Below, in pieces: positions 41,725 to 52,393 of a stretch of DNA of 64,000 nt. Origin of the DNA: Bacteroidota bacterium. GTDB taxonomy: Bacteria; Bacteroidota; Bacteroidia; B-17B0; Aurantibacillaceae. A program made the translations under genes and the position numbers. The stretch is from contig JAJNDK010000003.1 of assembly GCA_021156365.1 (NCBI GenBank), forward strand, positions 434,001-498,000, given 5' to 3'. Each line of letters opens with the position of its first letter. Within the stretch, counting starts at the first letter, position 1. The notes beneath the pieces were generated by a model. The model did no database searches, had not been told where the DNA came from, and saw only the letters and a list, made by a program, of their open reading frames with translations.

Positions 41725-44700
41725 TTAATGGCTCAGCTGCACGAATCCTTTCAGCTCATACGGATATCCCCTGAAGTCGGTCAGCGTTCCGATATAGTAA
41801 TAGGTTCCGTCCGGCATGGTTTCTTTCTTTTGATTGGTGCCATCCCAGAAACCGTCTTTGCCCGACCAGGAATATACTTGTTTGCCCCAGCGATCGATGA
41901 TCGTGCATTCGACATCTTTGAACTGCTCACCTGCAAAACGGAATACATCGTTCACACCATCGCCGTTGGGCGTGAAAATATTGGTGAGTGCATAATTGCA
42001 GTTTATGACTTCGATAAACAAACTGTCCGTGTAAAGGCATCCGGAATTATTTCCGACAGTTACATAATAGAAACCCGTAAAATCAACCGGAATACTTTGA
42101 TTGGCAGAACCGGTGTTCCAATGATACGTGGCGTATCCGGCACCTGCGTCCAGAACATAGCTGTCTTCTTTGCAGGTAATAGTATCAGCTCCCAGGTTCA
42201 CAGCGACAGCGGGATTCAAAGTAACAGTGATGGCATTGGAGGTGGCAGAACAATTGTTGTTATCAGTAACCGTTACTGAGTATGTTCCGGGTGCGTAAAC
42301 AGTGTAGTGCTCTCCATTGTAATTAGTGGGACTCCAGACATAATTCAACATTCCACTATTTGCGTGTAGTATGACTGAATCGCCCGGACAGATAGCTGTG
42401 GGACCGTCGGCAGTTGCCATTGCTAAAGGTGTGTATTGAGTAATGAGTATGCTGCAGTGTGTGACTATGCCGCAGCTGGTTATATCGCAATAATAAATAC
42501 CACCACTTGAAATCGTTTGTGACACAGATGAACTGGAAAGCGGAGCTTGCCACTGGATGAGGGAGTTGGCATCCGCAATTGCAAGAATATCGGTTGTTTG
42601 TCCCGGACAGATAAGAACAGATGGCTGCCCGATCAGATACGGTGTACTGTATTGCTTTACTTCAATCGCATTCGAAGGAAGAACACAACTGTCTGCATCC
42701 ATTACTATACAATGGTAAAAGCCCGGAGTGCTTACATATATCTGCTGGCTGTTTCCCGGAATAATTCCTCCCGGCCCGTGCCATTCATAATTGATCGCAT
42801 TAACAATACTCACGTGCAGTTGTACGGAATCATTCGGGCAGACAAGCGATGTAGCCGGGGTTACAAACAGCACGGGATCTGGTTTAGGGGAAATATAGAA
42901 ATAATCAGTGAACGAGCTATTGCAGCCTGTAAGTGTATCAGTGATAGATGAGGTGACAGCATAATTGCCGAACGTGTTTGCAAAAATAATTGCGGTAGTA
43001 TCTCCGGTATTCCATAGCAGCGAACCGTTGGAAACAGCATGGAGCTCCACACTGTCCCCACCACAGATATAATGCGAACCTGTTATTGTCAGGTTTATTG
43101 CGGGTCTCGGATCCACGATCACATAGATAGTATCTGCAAAACCGAATGCCTGCATCCCGCATTGGCTCTGTATTCTGAGCGAGTCGCGGATAATGTAGCT
43201 TCCTGTTTGTACAGGATAAAAAGTATGACCGAGCCCGCAGTTGTTATTAGTGCCGGATCCAGGCAGATTAGGCGTTGAATTCCAGGTTTCCTGGTAACTT
43301 AAAAAACAATCGGGATAGGGGACCACCCCAGCGGGATTGGTAATGCTGTCGTAAAGTATATAATTCAGCTGATCACCGTAGCACAAGTGAAATGTATCCG
43401 GCATATTGGATTTCGGAATAATAGCGCCACCTGGTTGAAGATCCACATAAACCATGTTGGAACTCATACAACCACCGGGTGAGGTAAGATAAAAAATATA
43501 CAGTCCACTTGCATTCACAGCTAACACCGAATCGTGGCGGCCAATAATTCCCGGACTCATAGCGGGATCCCAGTGAAATGAATTGGATCCTATGTTTCCA
43601 CCCGTTAATACGATCGTATCAGGAGAGCAAGCATGAATAGTTGTGGTCGAGGGTGGCTGATGAAAATTTACACCATGATCATCTGTGATGGTGGGAGGCT
43701 GAATAGTGGCAACTGAAACATACACCGAATCCCGGACGGTGTAGCAACCATCAACCGAAGTGGCAGTAACGGAATAATAGCCGGTGTTCGAAGCATACGT
43801 GTAATAAAGCGTACTCGCCGGGTTGTTCGGCCAGCTGAATGTATAGAGTGGTGCAAAATTCCAGCCGGCCTGGTGCAGATTGGCACTGATATTTTCAGGA
43901 TTACAAAGCCTGATCGTATCCGGGCAATTTGTCTGGCCCGTTGCTTCGATGCACACATCCAGCTGTGGTCTTAAACAGTTAGGGCCAAGTCGATGATAAA
44001 AATCATAAGGCAGTCTGCTAAGGTCGATCGCATCGCATACGTATGCGTCATTCAAACCACTGGAAGATACTACACCAAAGGATCCATATTCCGGATCGTT
44101 GCAATACCCGCCATTGATAAGGGCAGGTCCGTTGGTCGGAGGCCAGAAATGCGATATGATGCCTGCTATAGGCCAGTTGAGATTTCGCTCAAAACTACCT
44201 GCTATTACAGGTCTTCCGTTTTGTCCTTCCACAATTCCATATACCTTATCCGTGCCTTGTCCTCCGAAATGTCGCTCCCAGCTTCGGTTTCCGGCTGATG
44301 TGTATTTGCAGACGAAAATATCCGAATAGCCTACAGCATTAAAAACACCTGGTCCGTACAGGTTGGAATATTCATTCATCACACAACCAAATTCACCTGC
44401 CAGATACACATCACCCGCGCTGCTGAATGCCATGGCTCGTGCGGACAGAGGGTTGTCCGATGCATCGCTCTGCGCCCATACAAAAGCGCCGGAAGTGGTG
44501 TATTTTGCCAGAAAAATCCGATTCGTATAGGTATCGTTCAGGAAATTATTAGGTGAGCCAAAAAATGTCATCGGGCCTGTGTAATCGCCGCATAGATACA
44601 GGTCCTGATTGTTATACAGACCAATAGCATAGCCTATTCCATACGCTCCGGCAGCTCGCCGTAACCAGAGTTCCTGCCCCGACGAACTATACTTGATGAT

Positions 44701-45510
44701 GAAAATAGCATTCATAATACCGTTGTTATGAATATTCTGAAAGGTGATAGTATCGCTGAACTGCCCGGTTACGTATACATTCCCTGTGTTGTCGCATACC
44801 AGGTCCATACCCCGGTCGTTGTATTCGGCACTGCCCTGCTGCACCCATTGAAACACACCGGATGAACTGTATTTGGCCGTAAAAATATCGAAGGAAGGAA
44901 GGCCTGTCTGCGGATTGATCTGGCTGGTGAGATTTTGGCTCCCAAAAGTGGAAGTCCCCTCGAATTGCCCGGTAATAAATACATTGCTGTTCTGATCCAG
45001 CGCAAGTCCGTAGGAATAGTCTCCCAGGCTGCCTCCTGCACTCACAGCCCACTGAAATATACCGCTGCTGTTAAGTTTGGCAATGAAAATATCCTGGCTT
45101 CCGCCCACGGAGCTCAGGCTGATGCTGCCGAAACTGATGGTTCCGTAATAAAACCCTGTAATATAGATATCGCCGTTTGCATCGGTCTTAACGGCGGTAG
45201 CCCGCTCGGATCCCGGGCCACCCGCACTTACGGCCCATAAGGTATTCCCTGAAGCATCGGTCTTGTGAATAAATACATCAGGAACACCCGCAGAACTGGC
45301 AGTAAGGCTGAAGGCAGGAAACGGGGCACCCTGAAATTGGGCCGTATTGGTAAAATAGCCTACCGATATGATATTTCCGGAGTTGTCTTTAGTCACGTCC
45401 AGCGCCTCATCTGCGTTATTACCACCTGCCCCCTTCGCCCAGAATGTCTGGGAAAGCAACGGGTTTACCGTGCACAACAAAAGGAGAAAACTGAATAAAA
45501 AACGTTTCAT
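41725..45510 (-). CDS. Giant secreted SBBP/Ig-like protein with T9SS type B sorting domain
   Basis: 1261 residues with signal peptide MKRFLFSFLLLLCTVNPLLSQ. The first ~470 residues are SBBP/beta-propeller units (phrases such as KTDANGDIYITGFYYGTISF, KYSSSGVFQWVQQGS, DNTGNVYVTGQFSDT). The next ~700 residues are Ig-like or PKD-like repeats of about 80-90 residues that end in Y-x-V-T-V or YYC and start with P-x-x-x-V-C-P-G-D-S-V-x-L. The end (NIFTPNGDGVNDVFRF to the C-terminus) is a type B T9SS domain. It is probably a long surface or gliding adhesin-like protein. No enzyme motif is seen. Confidence 0.9.
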   Translation of the reverse strand: MKRFLFSFLLLLCTVNPLLSQTFWAKGAGGNNADEALDVTKDNSGNIISVGYFTNTAQFQGAPFPAFSLTASSAGVPDVFIHKTDASGNTLWAVSAGGPGSERATAVKTDANGDIYITGFYYGTISFGSISLSSVGGSQDIFIAKLNSSGIFQWAVSAGGSLGDYSYGLALDQNSNVFITGQFEGTSTFGSQNLTSQINPQTGLPSFDIFTAKYSSSGVFQWVQQGSAEYNDRGMDLVCDNTGNVYVTGQFSDTITFQNIHNNGIMNAIFIIKYSSSGQELWLRRAAGAYGIGYAIGLYNNQDLYLCGDYTGPMTFFGSPNNFLNDTYTNRIFLAKYTTSGAFVWAQSDASDNPLSARAMAFSSAGDVYLAGEFGCVMNEYSNLYGPGVFNAVGYSDIFVCKYTSAGNRSWERHFGGQGTDKVYGIVEGQNGRPVIAGSFERNLNWPIAGIISHFWPPTNGPALINGGYCNDPEYGSFGVVSSSGLNDAYVCDAIDLSRLPYDFYHRLGPNCLRPQLDVCIEATGQTNCPDTIRLCNPENISANLHQAGWNFAPLYTFSWPNNPASTLYYTYASNTGYYSVTATSVDGCYTVRDSVYVSVATIQPPTITDDHGVNFHQPPSTTTIHACSPDTIVLTGGNIGSNSFHWDPAMSPGIIGRHDSVLAVNASGLYIFYLTSPGGCMSSNMVYVDLQPGGAIIPKSNMPDTFHLCYGDQLNYILYDSITNPAGVVPYPDCFLSYQETWNSTPNLPGSGTNNNCGLGHTFYPVQTGSYIIRDSLRIQSQCGMQAFGFADTIYVIVDPRPAINLTITGSHYICGGDSVELHAVSNGSLLWNTGDTTAIIFANTFGNYAVTSSITDTLTGCNSSFTDYFYISPKPDPVLFVTPATSLVCPNDSVQLHVSIVNAINYEWHGPGGIIPGNSQQIYVSTPGFYHCIVMDADSCVLPSNAIEVKQYSTPYLIGQPSVLICPGQTTDILAIADANSLIQWQAPLSSSSVSQTISSGGIYYCDITSCGIVTHCSILITQYTPLAMATADGPTAICPGDSVILHANSGMLNYVWSPTNYNGEHYTVYAPGTYSVTVTDNNNCSATSNAITVTLNPAVAVNLGADTITCKEDSYVLDAGAGYATYHWNTGSANQSIPVDFTGFYYVTVGNNSGCLYTDSLFIEVINCNYALTNIFTPNGDGVNDVFRFAGEQFKDVECTIIDRWGKQVYSWSGKDGFWDGTNQKKETMPDGTYYYIGTLTDFRGYPYELKGFVQLSH

Positions 45511-45624
45511 GAAGGAAGTAAGGATTTGGCTTAGTGGGGATAAACAAATTTAGGATAATTTGTAAAAAAGGCAAGCAGGGAAGTTCAAAAAGCAGATTTT
45601 TTCCGTTCCTGCTTAAGTTTTTCT

Positions 45625-45632
45625 TATATTTG
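45625..45632 (+). promoter_or_regulatory. Candidate -7 box (TATATTTG), distal promoter of the ribosomal cluster
   Basis: TATATTTG fits the TAnnTTTG consensus in the 283-base gap before rpsL. No convincing -33 element is visible. Transcription from here would give a leader of about 155 nt. Confidence 0.45.
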
Positions 45633-45709
45633 CGTCCCTTTTTTAGGATAAAGTGGTCGAAAAAAGTAAAATATTTTATCAACAATAGCATTGTTTGTAA
45701 AAAATTAAT

Positions 45710-45717
45710 TACCTTTG
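45710..45717 (+). promoter_or_regulatory. Candidate -7 box (TACCTTTG), proximal promoter of the ribosomal cluster
   Basis: TACCTTTG fits TAnnTTTG. A TTG lies at 45691-45693, 16 bases upstream, slightly short of the usual spacing. Transcription from here would give a leader of about 70 nt before rpsL. Confidence 0.55.
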
Positions 45718-45793
45718 CCCTCCCTAAAAAGGTGGGGTGTGTTGAAAAACGAGTAGAAAACGCAGTAAAATCAGGTAATACAACAAGTTTAAG

Positions 45794-46198
45794 ATGCCAA
45801 CTATATCACAATTAGTAAGAAAAGGTCGCACAAAACCGACCAACAAAAGCAAATCAATTGCTTTGAAGTCTTGTCCGCAACGCAGGGGTGTTTGTACCAA
45901 AGTGTACACAACTACTCCAAAAAAGCCGAATTCGGCTATGCGTAAAGTGGCTAAAGTTCGTTTAACGAACAAAGAGGAGATCATCGCATACATCCCCGGA
46001 GAAGGTCACAACCTGCAGGAGCATAGTATCGTGTTGGTTCGTGGTGGTCGTGTAAAAGATCTACCGGGTGTTCGTTACCATATTATCCGTGGTGCATTGG
46101 ATACTGCAGGTGTAGATGGTAGAAAACAGAGACGTTCTAAATATGGAGCAAAACGTCCTAAGGCAGGTGCCGCTGCAGCTCCGGCTAAGAAAAAATAA
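45794..46198 (+). CDS. rpsL: Ribosomal protein uS12
   Basis: 134 residues; decoding-centre protein. [18 protein letters not shown] and [13 protein letters not shown] are the conserved loops; Lys44 and the KDLPG lysine carry no known streptomycin-resistance change. The C-terminal AAAAPAKKK is a short basic tail. It is the first gene of the cluster, 25 nt before rpsG. Confidence 0.97.
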   Translation: MPTISQLVRKGRTKPTNKSKSIALKSCPQRRGVCTKVYTTTPKKPNSAMRKVAKVRLTNKEEIIAYIPGEGHNLQEHSIVLVRGGRVKDLPGVRYHIIRGALDTAGVDGRKQRRSKYGAKRPKAGAAAAPAKKK

Positions 46199-46223
46199 TA
46201 AAACTATTTAGCATAAAGAAACG

Positions 46224-46691
46224 ATGAGAAAATCGAGAGCAAAAAAAAGACCGTTGTTACCGGATCCAAAATTCAATGATCAATTGGTAACACGTTTTAT
46301 TAACAACCTGATGTACGGTGGTAAAAAAGTTACCGCTTCTAACGTATTTTATGATGCGATCGAGATCGTGGCAAAACGTACGAGCGAAGATGGTTTGGAA
46401 GTGTTCAAAAAAGGATTGGCAAATGTTACGCCACAGGTTGAGGTTCGTTCCCGCCGTGTAGGTGGAGCTACTTTCCAGATCCCTTCTGAGATCCGCCCCG
46501 ACAAAAAAATTGCGATGGCTATGAAATGGCTGATCGTTTATTCCCGTAAGCGTAATGAAAAATCAATGGCTCAGAAATTAGCCGGTGAGATCGTTGCTGC
46601 TTCCAAGGAAGAAGGTGCTGCTTTCAAAAAGAAAGAAGATGTTCACAAAATGGCAGAAGCTAACAAAGCGTTCTCACATTTCCGTTTCTAA
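46224..46691 (+). CDS. rpsG: Ribosomal protein uS7
   Basis: 155 residues; organises the 30S head and binds 16S rRNA. Start [20 protein letters not shown] and central [20 protein letters not shown] are typical. It sits between rpsL and fusA as in the str operon of many bacteria. Confidence 0.97.
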   Translation: MRKSRAKKRPLLPDPKFNDQLVTRFINNLMYGGKKVTASNVFYDAIEIVAKRTSEDGLEVFKKGLANVTPQVEVRSRRVGGATFQIPSEIRPDKKIAMAMKWLIVYSRKRNEKSMAQKLAGEIVAASKEEGAAFKKKEDVHKMAEANKAFSHFRF

Positions 46692-46711
46692 TTCAATAGA
46701 TAAAAGATAAA

Positions 46712-48820
46712 ATGAGCGATTTAAGATATACAAGAAATATAGGGATTGCAGCCCATATTGACGCTGGTAAAACTACAACTACCGAGCGTATTCTGTACTA
46801 CACCGGTGTTAATCACAAGATCGGTGAAGTTCACGAAGGTGCTGCAACAATGGACTGGATGGCGCAGGAGCAGGAGCGTGGTATCACTATCACTTCCGCT
46901 GCTACAACTTGTTTCTGGAATTACCGTGATAACAAATACAAATTGAATATCATCGATACTCCGGGCCACGTGGATTTTACCGTTGAGGTAAATCGTTCAT
47001 TGCGTGTGTTGGATGGATTGGTGTTCTTATTCTCTGCAGTAGATGGTGTAGAGCCTCAGTCAGAAACTAACTGGCGTTTGGCTGATAACTATAACGTAAC
47101 CCGTATCGGTTTCGTTAATAAAATGGATCGCCAGGGCGCTGACTTCCTAAACGTTGTTAAGCAAACCCGTGAGATCTTAGGTGGTAATGCCGTTCCTCTT
47201 CAATTACCGATCGGTGCTGAAGAAACATTCAAAGGGGTTGTTGATCTGATCAACTTCCGTGGAATGGTTTGGAATGAGCATGACAAAGGAATGACGTACG
47301 AAACGATCGACATTCCTGCTGATATGATCGAAGAAGCAAAAGAGTGGAGAGAAAAAATGTTAGAAGCAGTTTCTGAATTTGATGATAACATCATGCAGAA
47401 ATTCTTTGACGCTCCTGAGACCATTACTGAAAGAGAAGTGTTGGATGCATTGCGTAAAGCGTGTATTGCTAACAAGATCGTTCCTATGGTTTGTGGATCT
47501 TCATTCAAAAACAAAGGAGTTCAAACAATGTTGGATCTGGTAATGGAATTGATGCCAAGTCCGATGGATAAAGAAGTTACAAAAGGTATTAATCCTGATA
47601 CAGACGAAGAAATTACCCGTAGACCGGATGTAAAAGAGCCTTTCACGGCGCTTGCATTCAAGATCGCAACCGATCCTTTCGTAGGTCGTTTGTGTTTCTT
47701 CCGCGCATACGCAGGACGTCTGGACGCAGGTTCTTACGTACTGAACACCCGCAGCGGAAACAAAGAGCGTATCTCCCGTATTTTCCAGATGCATGCTAAC
47801 AAGCAAAATGCAGTGGACTTTATCGAGGCAGGTGATATCGGAGCAGCAGTTGGTTTCAAGGATATCCGTACCGGTGACACACTGTGCGACGAGAAACATC
47901 CGATCGTATTAGAAGCAATGAATTTCCCTGAGCCGGTTATCGGTATTGCCATTGAGCCTAAAACTCAGGCAGACTTAGACCGTTTGGGAGTTGGTTTAAA
48001 TAAATTAGCAGAAGAGGATCCTACTTTCCGTGTTAAAACAGATGAGGACAGTGGACAAACAATCATCAGCGGTATGGGTGAGCTTCACTTAGAGATCATT
48101 GTTGACCGTTTGAAACGTGAGTTCAAAGTAGAGGTTAACCAGGGAGCTCCCCAGGTATCTTACAAAGAGAATATCAGTGGTTCAGTTGATCACCGTGAGG
48201 TTTACAAGAAACAAACAGGTGGTCGTGGTAAATTTGCCGATATCAAAGTTACTCTTGGACCGGTGGATGCAGACTTCACAGGTGGCGATTTACAATTTGT
48301 AAATGAGATCACCGGTGGTAACATTCCACGTGAGTTTATCCCTTCAGTAGAAAAAGGATTCAGAGCATCGATGGTAAATGGTGTATTGGCAGGTTACCCG
48401 CTGCAGCAACTGAAAGTTGTATTGAAAGACGGTTCTTACCATAACGTCGATTCAGATGCATTATCATTCGAGATCTGTGCTAAATCAGCATACCGTGAAG
48501 CAGTTCCAAAATGTAAACCGATCCTGTTAGAGCCGATCATGAAAGTAGAAGTACTTACACCGGAGCAAAACATGGGTGATGTGGTAGGTGACTTAAATCG
48601 TCGTCGTGGCCAGATCGAAGGTATGGACAGCAAAGGAACAGCACAGGTGATCAAAGCAAAAGTTCCGCTTTCTGAAATGTTCGGTTATGTAACTCAGTTA
48701 CGTACGCTGACTTCAGGTCGTGCAACTTCTACGATGGAGTTCTCTCACTATGCAGAAGCACCGGCTAACGTTGCTGCTGACGTGATCGCAAAATCAAAAG
48801 GTAAAACAGAAAAAGTTTAA
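46712..48820 (+). CDS. fusA: Elongation factor G
   Basis: 702 residues, full length. GTPase motifs [15 protein letters not shown] (P-loop), DTPGHVDF and NKMDR are intact, and the domain IV/V blocks ([43 protein letters not shown]) are present. It catalyses translocation and, with RRF, ribosome recycling. In many other phyla tuf follows fusA; here the next gene is rpsJ and no tuf is present. Confidence 0.98.
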   Translation: MSDLRYTRNIGIAAHIDAGKTTTTERILYYTGVNHKIGEVHEGAATMDWMAQEQERGITITSAATTCFWNYRDNKYKLNIIDTPGHVDFTVEVNRSLRVLDGLVFLFSAVDGVEPQSETNWRLADNYNVTRIGFVNKMDRQGADFLNVVKQTREILGGNAVPLQLPIGAEETFKGVVDLINFRGMVWNEHDKGMTYETIDIPADMIEEAKEWREKMLEAVSEFDDNIMQKFFDAPETITEREVLDALRKACIANKIVPMVCGSSFKNKGVQTMLDLVMELMPSPMDKEVTKGINPDTDEEITRRPDVKEPFTALAFKIATDPFVGRLCFFRAYAGRLDAGSYVLNTRSGNKERISRIFQMHANKQNAVDFIEAGDIGAAVGFKDIRTGDTLCDEKHPIVLEAMNFPEPVIGIAIEPKTQADLDRLGVGLNKLAEEDPTFRVKTDEDSGQTIISGMGELHLEIIVDRLKREFKVEVNQGAPQVSYKENISGSVDHREVYKKQTGGRGKFADIKVTLGPVDADFTGGDLQFVNEITGGNIPREFIPSVEKGFRASMVNGVLAGYPLQQLKVVLKDGSYHNVDSDALSFEICAKSAYREAVPKCKPILLEPIMKVEVLTPEQNMGDVVGDLNRRRGQIEGMDSKGTAQVIKAKVPLSEMFGYVTQLRTLTSGRATSTMEFSHYAEAPANVAADVIAKSKGKTEKV

Positions 48821-48845
48821 TTGTAAGATATACGCAAAAAGTATC

Positions 48846-49151
48846 ATGAGCCAAAAAATCAGAATAAAACTAAAGTCGTACGATTTCAACTTAGTTGATA
48901 AATCAGCCGAAAAAATCGTTAAGACAGTAAAGTTAACAGGAGCAATTGTGAATGGTCCGATTCCACTGCCGACTCAGAAGAAGATCTTTACTGTATTACG
49001 TGCACCACACGTTAACAAAAAAGCACGTGACCAGTTCCAGGCTTGTACTTACAAGCGTTTGCTGGACATCTACAGCTCAACTTCAAAAACAGTTGATGCA
49101 TTGATGAAACTGGAGCTGCCAAGCGGTGTGGAGGTTGAGATCAAAGTTTAG
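48846..49151 (+). CDS. rpsJ: Ribosomal protein uS10
   Basis: 101 residues; 30S head protein and, in other bacteria, NusE antitermination partner. [48 protein letters not shown] are conserved. It is the first S10-operon gene, 25 nt after fusA, so the str and S10 operons appear fused. Confidence 0.97.
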   Translation: MSQKIRIKLKSYDFNLVDKSAEKIVKTVKLTGAIVNGPIPLPTQKKIFTVLRAPHVNKKARDQFQACTYKRLLDIYSSTSKTVDALMKLELPSGVEVEIKV

Positions 49152-49216
49152 TTATCGGTCTCAGATCATGTAGGTCACTAAAAGAATAAAAAGTAAATAA
49201 TAAATAAATAATAACA

Positions 49217-49840
49217 ATGTCCGGAATAATTGGTAAAAAAATAGGAATGACTAGCTTCTTCGGTGCCAATGGTAAATCCATACCATGCACAATTATCGAA
49301 GCAGGTCCTTGCGTGGTTACGCAAGTAAAAACCAAAGAAAAAGACGGCTACGAAGCGCTGCAGTTATCTTTCGATGAGAAAAAAGAGAAACACACTTCAG
49401 CTGCAATGAAAGGCCACTTTGCAAAAGCATCTACAACGCCAAAAAGAAAAGCGGTTGAATTCCGTCATTTCGAAGAGGCAAAAAACATCGGTGATCTGAT
49501 CACAGTTGAGCTTTTTGCTGAAGGAGATCTGATCGAAGTATCAGGAACCTCCAAAGGTAAAGGTTTCCAGGGTGTTGTAAAACGTCACGGATTCAGCGGG
49601 GTAGGTCACGCTAACAAATCTCACGGTCAGCATGATCGCGAAAGAGCTCCTGGTTCTTTGGGTGCATCATCCGATCCTTCGCGTGTATTCAAAGGCATGC
49701 GTATGGCCGGTAGAATGGGTGGAGACAAAGTGAAGATCCAGAATATCGAAGTGGTAAAAGTAATGCCTGAGAAAAACCTCCTTTTACTGAAAGGTTCAGT
49801 AGCGGGTGCTAAAGGCTCTTATGTAGTAATCGAGAAATAA
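49217..49840 (+). CDS. rplC: Ribosomal protein uL3
   Basis: 207 residues; an early 23S rRNA-binding assembly protein. [20 protein letters not shown] and the central loop with [20 protein letters not shown] are typical. The Gln of [13 protein letters not shown] is the position methylated by PrmB in E. coli. 65 nt lie between rpsJ and this gene. Confidence 0.97.
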   Translation: MSGIIGKKIGMTSFFGANGKSIPCTIIEAGPCVVTQVKTKEKDGYEALQLSFDEKKEKHTSAAMKGHFAKASTTPKRKAVEFRHFEEAKNIGDLITVELFAEGDLIEVSGTSKGKGFQGVVKRHGFSGVGHANKSHGQHDRERAPGSLGASSDPSRVFKGMRMAGRMGGDKVKIQNIEVVKVMPEKNLLLLKGSVAGAKGSYVVIEK

Positions 49841-49848
49841 TATCTGAC

Positions 49849-50478
49849 ATGCAAGTTGAAGTAAAAAATATAAGCGGTAAAACTACCGGAAAAAAAGTAG
49901 AGCTGGCGGATGCTATCTTTGCTGCGGAGCCAAACGATCATTGTATTTACCTGGACGTAAAACAATTTTTGGCTAACCAACGTCAGGGAACTCACAAATC
50001 GAAAGAGCGTGCAGAGATCTCCCGTACTACCAAAAAGCTGAAAAGACAAAAAGGTACAGGCGGAGCACGTGCAGGTTCAATGAAATCTCCTTTGTTCGTT
50101 GGTGGTGGCCGTGCATTCGGTCCTCGCCCGAGAGATTATTCTTTCAAGCTGAACAAAAAAGTAAAACGTTTGGCTCGTGTATCAGCACTTTCTTACAAAG
50201 CAAAAGAAAATGCGATCATGGTGCTGGAAGATTTCTCTTTTGACGCTCCAAAAACCGCTAAATATGCGGAATTATTGAAAAATTTAGCGCTTACCGATAA
50301 AAAAACACTATTAGTGTTGGGAGAATCAAATAAAAATGTATATTTGTCGTCCCGTAATTTAGAGCGTACAAAAGTCGTAGTAGCTTCAGATTTAAATACT
50401 TACGATATTTTAAACGCAACAAATGTCGTGTTAGCTGAGAGTTCTTTGAAACAAATCGAAACAATTTTAACAAAGTAA
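49849..50478 (+). CDS. rplD: Ribosomal protein uL4
   Basis: 209 residues; lines the exit tunnel near the constriction. [19 protein letters not shown] and [20 protein letters not shown] form the extended loop. In enterobacteria L4 also represses its own operon; nothing in the leader shows whether this holds here. It starts nine bases after rplC. Confidence 0.96.
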   Translation: MQVEVKNISGKTTGKKVELADAIFAAEPNDHCIYLDVKQFLANQRQGTHKSKERAEISRTTKKLKRQKGTGGARAGSMKSPLFVGGGRAFGPRPRDYSFKLNKKVKRLARVSALSYKAKENAIMVLEDFSFDAPKTAKYAELLKNLALTDKKTLLVLGESNKNVYLSSRNLERTKVVVASDLNTYDILNATNVVLAESSLKQIETILTK

Positions 50479-50479
50479 A

Positions 50480-50770
50480 ATGGAAATTTTAATAAAGCCT
50501 ATCATCACGGAAAAGATGACATCGCAAGCCGAAAAACTAAATCGCTATGGCTTCGTTGTAGACAAAAGGGCGAACAAAGTCCAAATTAAACAAGCCGTTG
50601 AAGCAATGTACGGTGTAACTGTAACTTCAGTAAACACCCAACAATATGTCGGCAAAGTGAAAACCCGTAACACCACTCGTGGTCTGGCGGTTGGACGAGT
50701 AAACAGATCGAAGAAAGCAGTTATTACCCTCAAAGCAGGCGAAGTAATTGACTTCTATTCAAATATTTAA
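50480..50770 (+). CDS. rplW: Ribosomal protein uL23
   Basis: 96 residues; at the tunnel exit, docking site for trigger factor and SRP. IIKPIITEKMTSQAEKLNRY-type start and a VQIKQAVEAMYGVTV helix are typical. It starts one base after rplD ends. Confidence 0.95.
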   Translation: MEILIKPIITEKMTSQAEKLNRYGFVVDKRANKVQIKQAVEAMYGVTVTSVNTQQYVGKVKTRNTTRGLAVGRVNRSKKAVITLKAGEVIDFYSNI

Positions 50771-50791
50771 TAATTCAGAAAAGAATTTAAA

Positions 50792-51616
50792 ATGGCATTA
50801 AAAAAATTAAGACCCTTAACACCAGGTCAGCGTTTCAAGTTAGTAAGTGACTATGCAGAGATCACTACCAACACTCCTGAAAAGAGTCTGATCGCACCTA
50901 CAAAAAGATCCGGCGGTCGTAACAATACCGGAAAGATGACCATGCGCTATATTGGCGGTGGACACAAAAAAGCATACCGTCTCATTGACTTCAAAAGAGA
51001 CAATGACGGGGTAAAAGGAACAGTAAAAACTATCGAGTACGATCCAAACCGTACTGCTCGTATCGCGTTGATCCACTTCATTGATGGTGACAAGCGTTAT
51101 ATCATTGCTCCACAAGGATTACAGGTTGGTCAAACCGTAGTATCCGGAAAGGACGCAGCTCCTGAAGTAGGTAACACTTTATTCTTAAGTGATATTCCTC
51201 TCGGAACAATCATTCACAACATCGAATTACGCCCTGGACAAGGTGCGGCAATGGCTCGCAGCGCGGGTACCTATGCTCAGCTTTCTGCGCGTGACGGGAA
51301 ATATGCAGTATTGCGTATGCCTTCAGGTGAGGTTCGTATGATCCTTATCACTTGTAAAGCTACGATCGGTGCGGTATCCAATCCTGATCACAACCTGGAA
51401 ATGCATGGTAAAGCAGGTCGTAAACGCTGGTTAGGTCGTCGTCCTCGTACACGTCCGGTAGTGATGAATCCTGTTGATCACCCTATGGGTGGTGGTGAAG
51501 GACGTGCTTCCGGTGGTCACCCACGCTCACGCAAAGGTTTACCGGCAAAAGGTTTCAAAACCCGTTACAAAGCGAAAGCTTCTAACAAACACATCATCGA
51601 AAGAAGAAAAAAATAA
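50792..51616 (+). CDS. rplB: Ribosomal protein uL2
   Basis: 274 residues; near the peptidyl-transferase centre. [36 protein letters not shown] and the C-terminal [20 protein letters not shown] (with the conserved catalytically important His) are intact. An 81-base gap with a repeat-like insert separates it from rpsS. Confidence 0.97.
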   Translation: MALKKLRPLTPGQRFKLVSDYAEITTNTPEKSLIAPTKRSGGRNNTGKMTMRYIGGGHKKAYRLIDFKRDNDGVKGTVKTIEYDPNRTARIALIHFIDGDKRYIIAPQGLQVGQTVVSGKDAAPEVGNTLFLSDIPLGTIIHNIELRPGQGAAMARSAGTYAQLSARDGKYAVLRMPSGEVRMILITCKATIGAVSNPDHNLEMHGKAGRKRWLGRRPRTRPVVMNPVDHPMGGGEGRASGGHPRSRKGLPAKGFKTRYKAKASNKHIIERRKK

Positions 51617-51630
51617 TTTAATAGTTTAAT

Positions 51631-51673
51631 GGTCGAGTGAGGTGGCTGAGCACAGTCGAAGCCCCGAGCGAGA
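51631..51673. repeat. Repeat-like insert between rplB and rpsS
   Basis: A GC-richer 43-base piece with GGTCGAGTGAGG, CTGAGCACAGTCGAAGC and CCGAGCGAGA sits in an AT-rich gap in the middle of the S10 operon. CTGAGC-x-x-AGTCGAAG-like strings are dispersed repeats in various bacterial genomes, as far as I recall; only one copy is seen in this window. Confidence 0.4.
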
Positions 51674-51697
51674 TTCAGAACAAAAAGCAAAATAGAA

Positions 51698-51967
51698 ATG
51701 GCAAGATCGTTAAAAAAAGGACCGTTCATCGACCACAATCTGGATAAAAAGATTGAGGACATGAACAAGAGCAACAAAAAATCAGTGGTGAAAACCTGGG
51801 CACGTCGCTCTACTATCCCGCCTGAGTTTGTTGGACACACGTTCGCAGTACACAATGGGAACAAATTCATTCCGGTGTATGTAACGGAAAATATGGTAGG
51901 ACACAAATTGGGAGAATTTGCACCTACACGTACCTTCAAAGGTCACTCAGGAAATAACAAGAAATAA
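51698..51967 (+). CDS. rpsS: Ribosomal protein uS19
   Basis: 89 residues; 30S head, contacts S13 and t[22 protein letters not shown] and [25 protein letters not shown] are typical. It lies 25 nt before rplV. Confidence 0.97.
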   Translation: MARSLKKGPFIDHNLDKKIEDMNKSNKKSVVKTWARRSTIPPEFVGHTFAVHNGNKFIPVYVTENMVGHKLGEFAPTRTFKGHSGNNKK

Positions 51968-51992
51968 TAGTAGTAGATAAAAAAGTATAACG

Positions 51993-52385
51993 ATGGGCAA
52001 AAGAAAAAGGTTAGTAGCCGAAGCCAGAAAAGAGGCAAATAAAAGCAGTTATTTCGCAAAGCTGAATGACTGTCCGACCTCTCCTCGTAAAATGAGAATT
52101 GTAGCGGATCTGATCCGTGGTACAGAAGTGTTCCAGGCATTGAATGTTCTTAAATTCAGTACCAAACATGCTTCCGTGAAACTGGAGAAACTGGTTAAAT
52201 CTGCGATCGCTAACTACGAAGCAAAAACGGGTTCAAAACCGGATGAAAATACATTGTTTGTAAAAGACATCATGGTGGATAGCGGTTTCCAATTGAAACG
52301 TTTGAGAACTGCTCCTCAGGGAAGAGGATACAGAATCAGAAAAAGGTCAAATCACGTAACAGTAATTTTAGGTACAAAAAATTAA
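51993..52385 (+). CDS. rplV: Ribosomal protein uL22
   Basis: 130 residues; tunnel-wall protein with a long beta-hairpin. [20 protein letters not shown] and [20 protein letters not shown] are conserved. An N-terminal extension of about 20 basic residues precedes the usual start region. It starts 25 nt after rpsS. Confidence 0.96.
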   Translation: MGKRKRLVAEARKEANKSSYFAKLNDCPTSPRKMRIVADLIRGTEVFQALNVLKFSTKHASVKLEKLVKSAIANYEAKTGSKPDENTLFVKDIMVDSGFQLKRLRTAPQGRGYRIRKRSNHVTVILGTKN

Positions 52386-52393
52386 TATAAGAA

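Noticed and set aside
48821-48845. Expected tuf gene between fusA and rpsJ
   Set aside because: Only 25 bases lie between the two genes. Absence of tuf here is normal for Bacteroidota and not a deletion.
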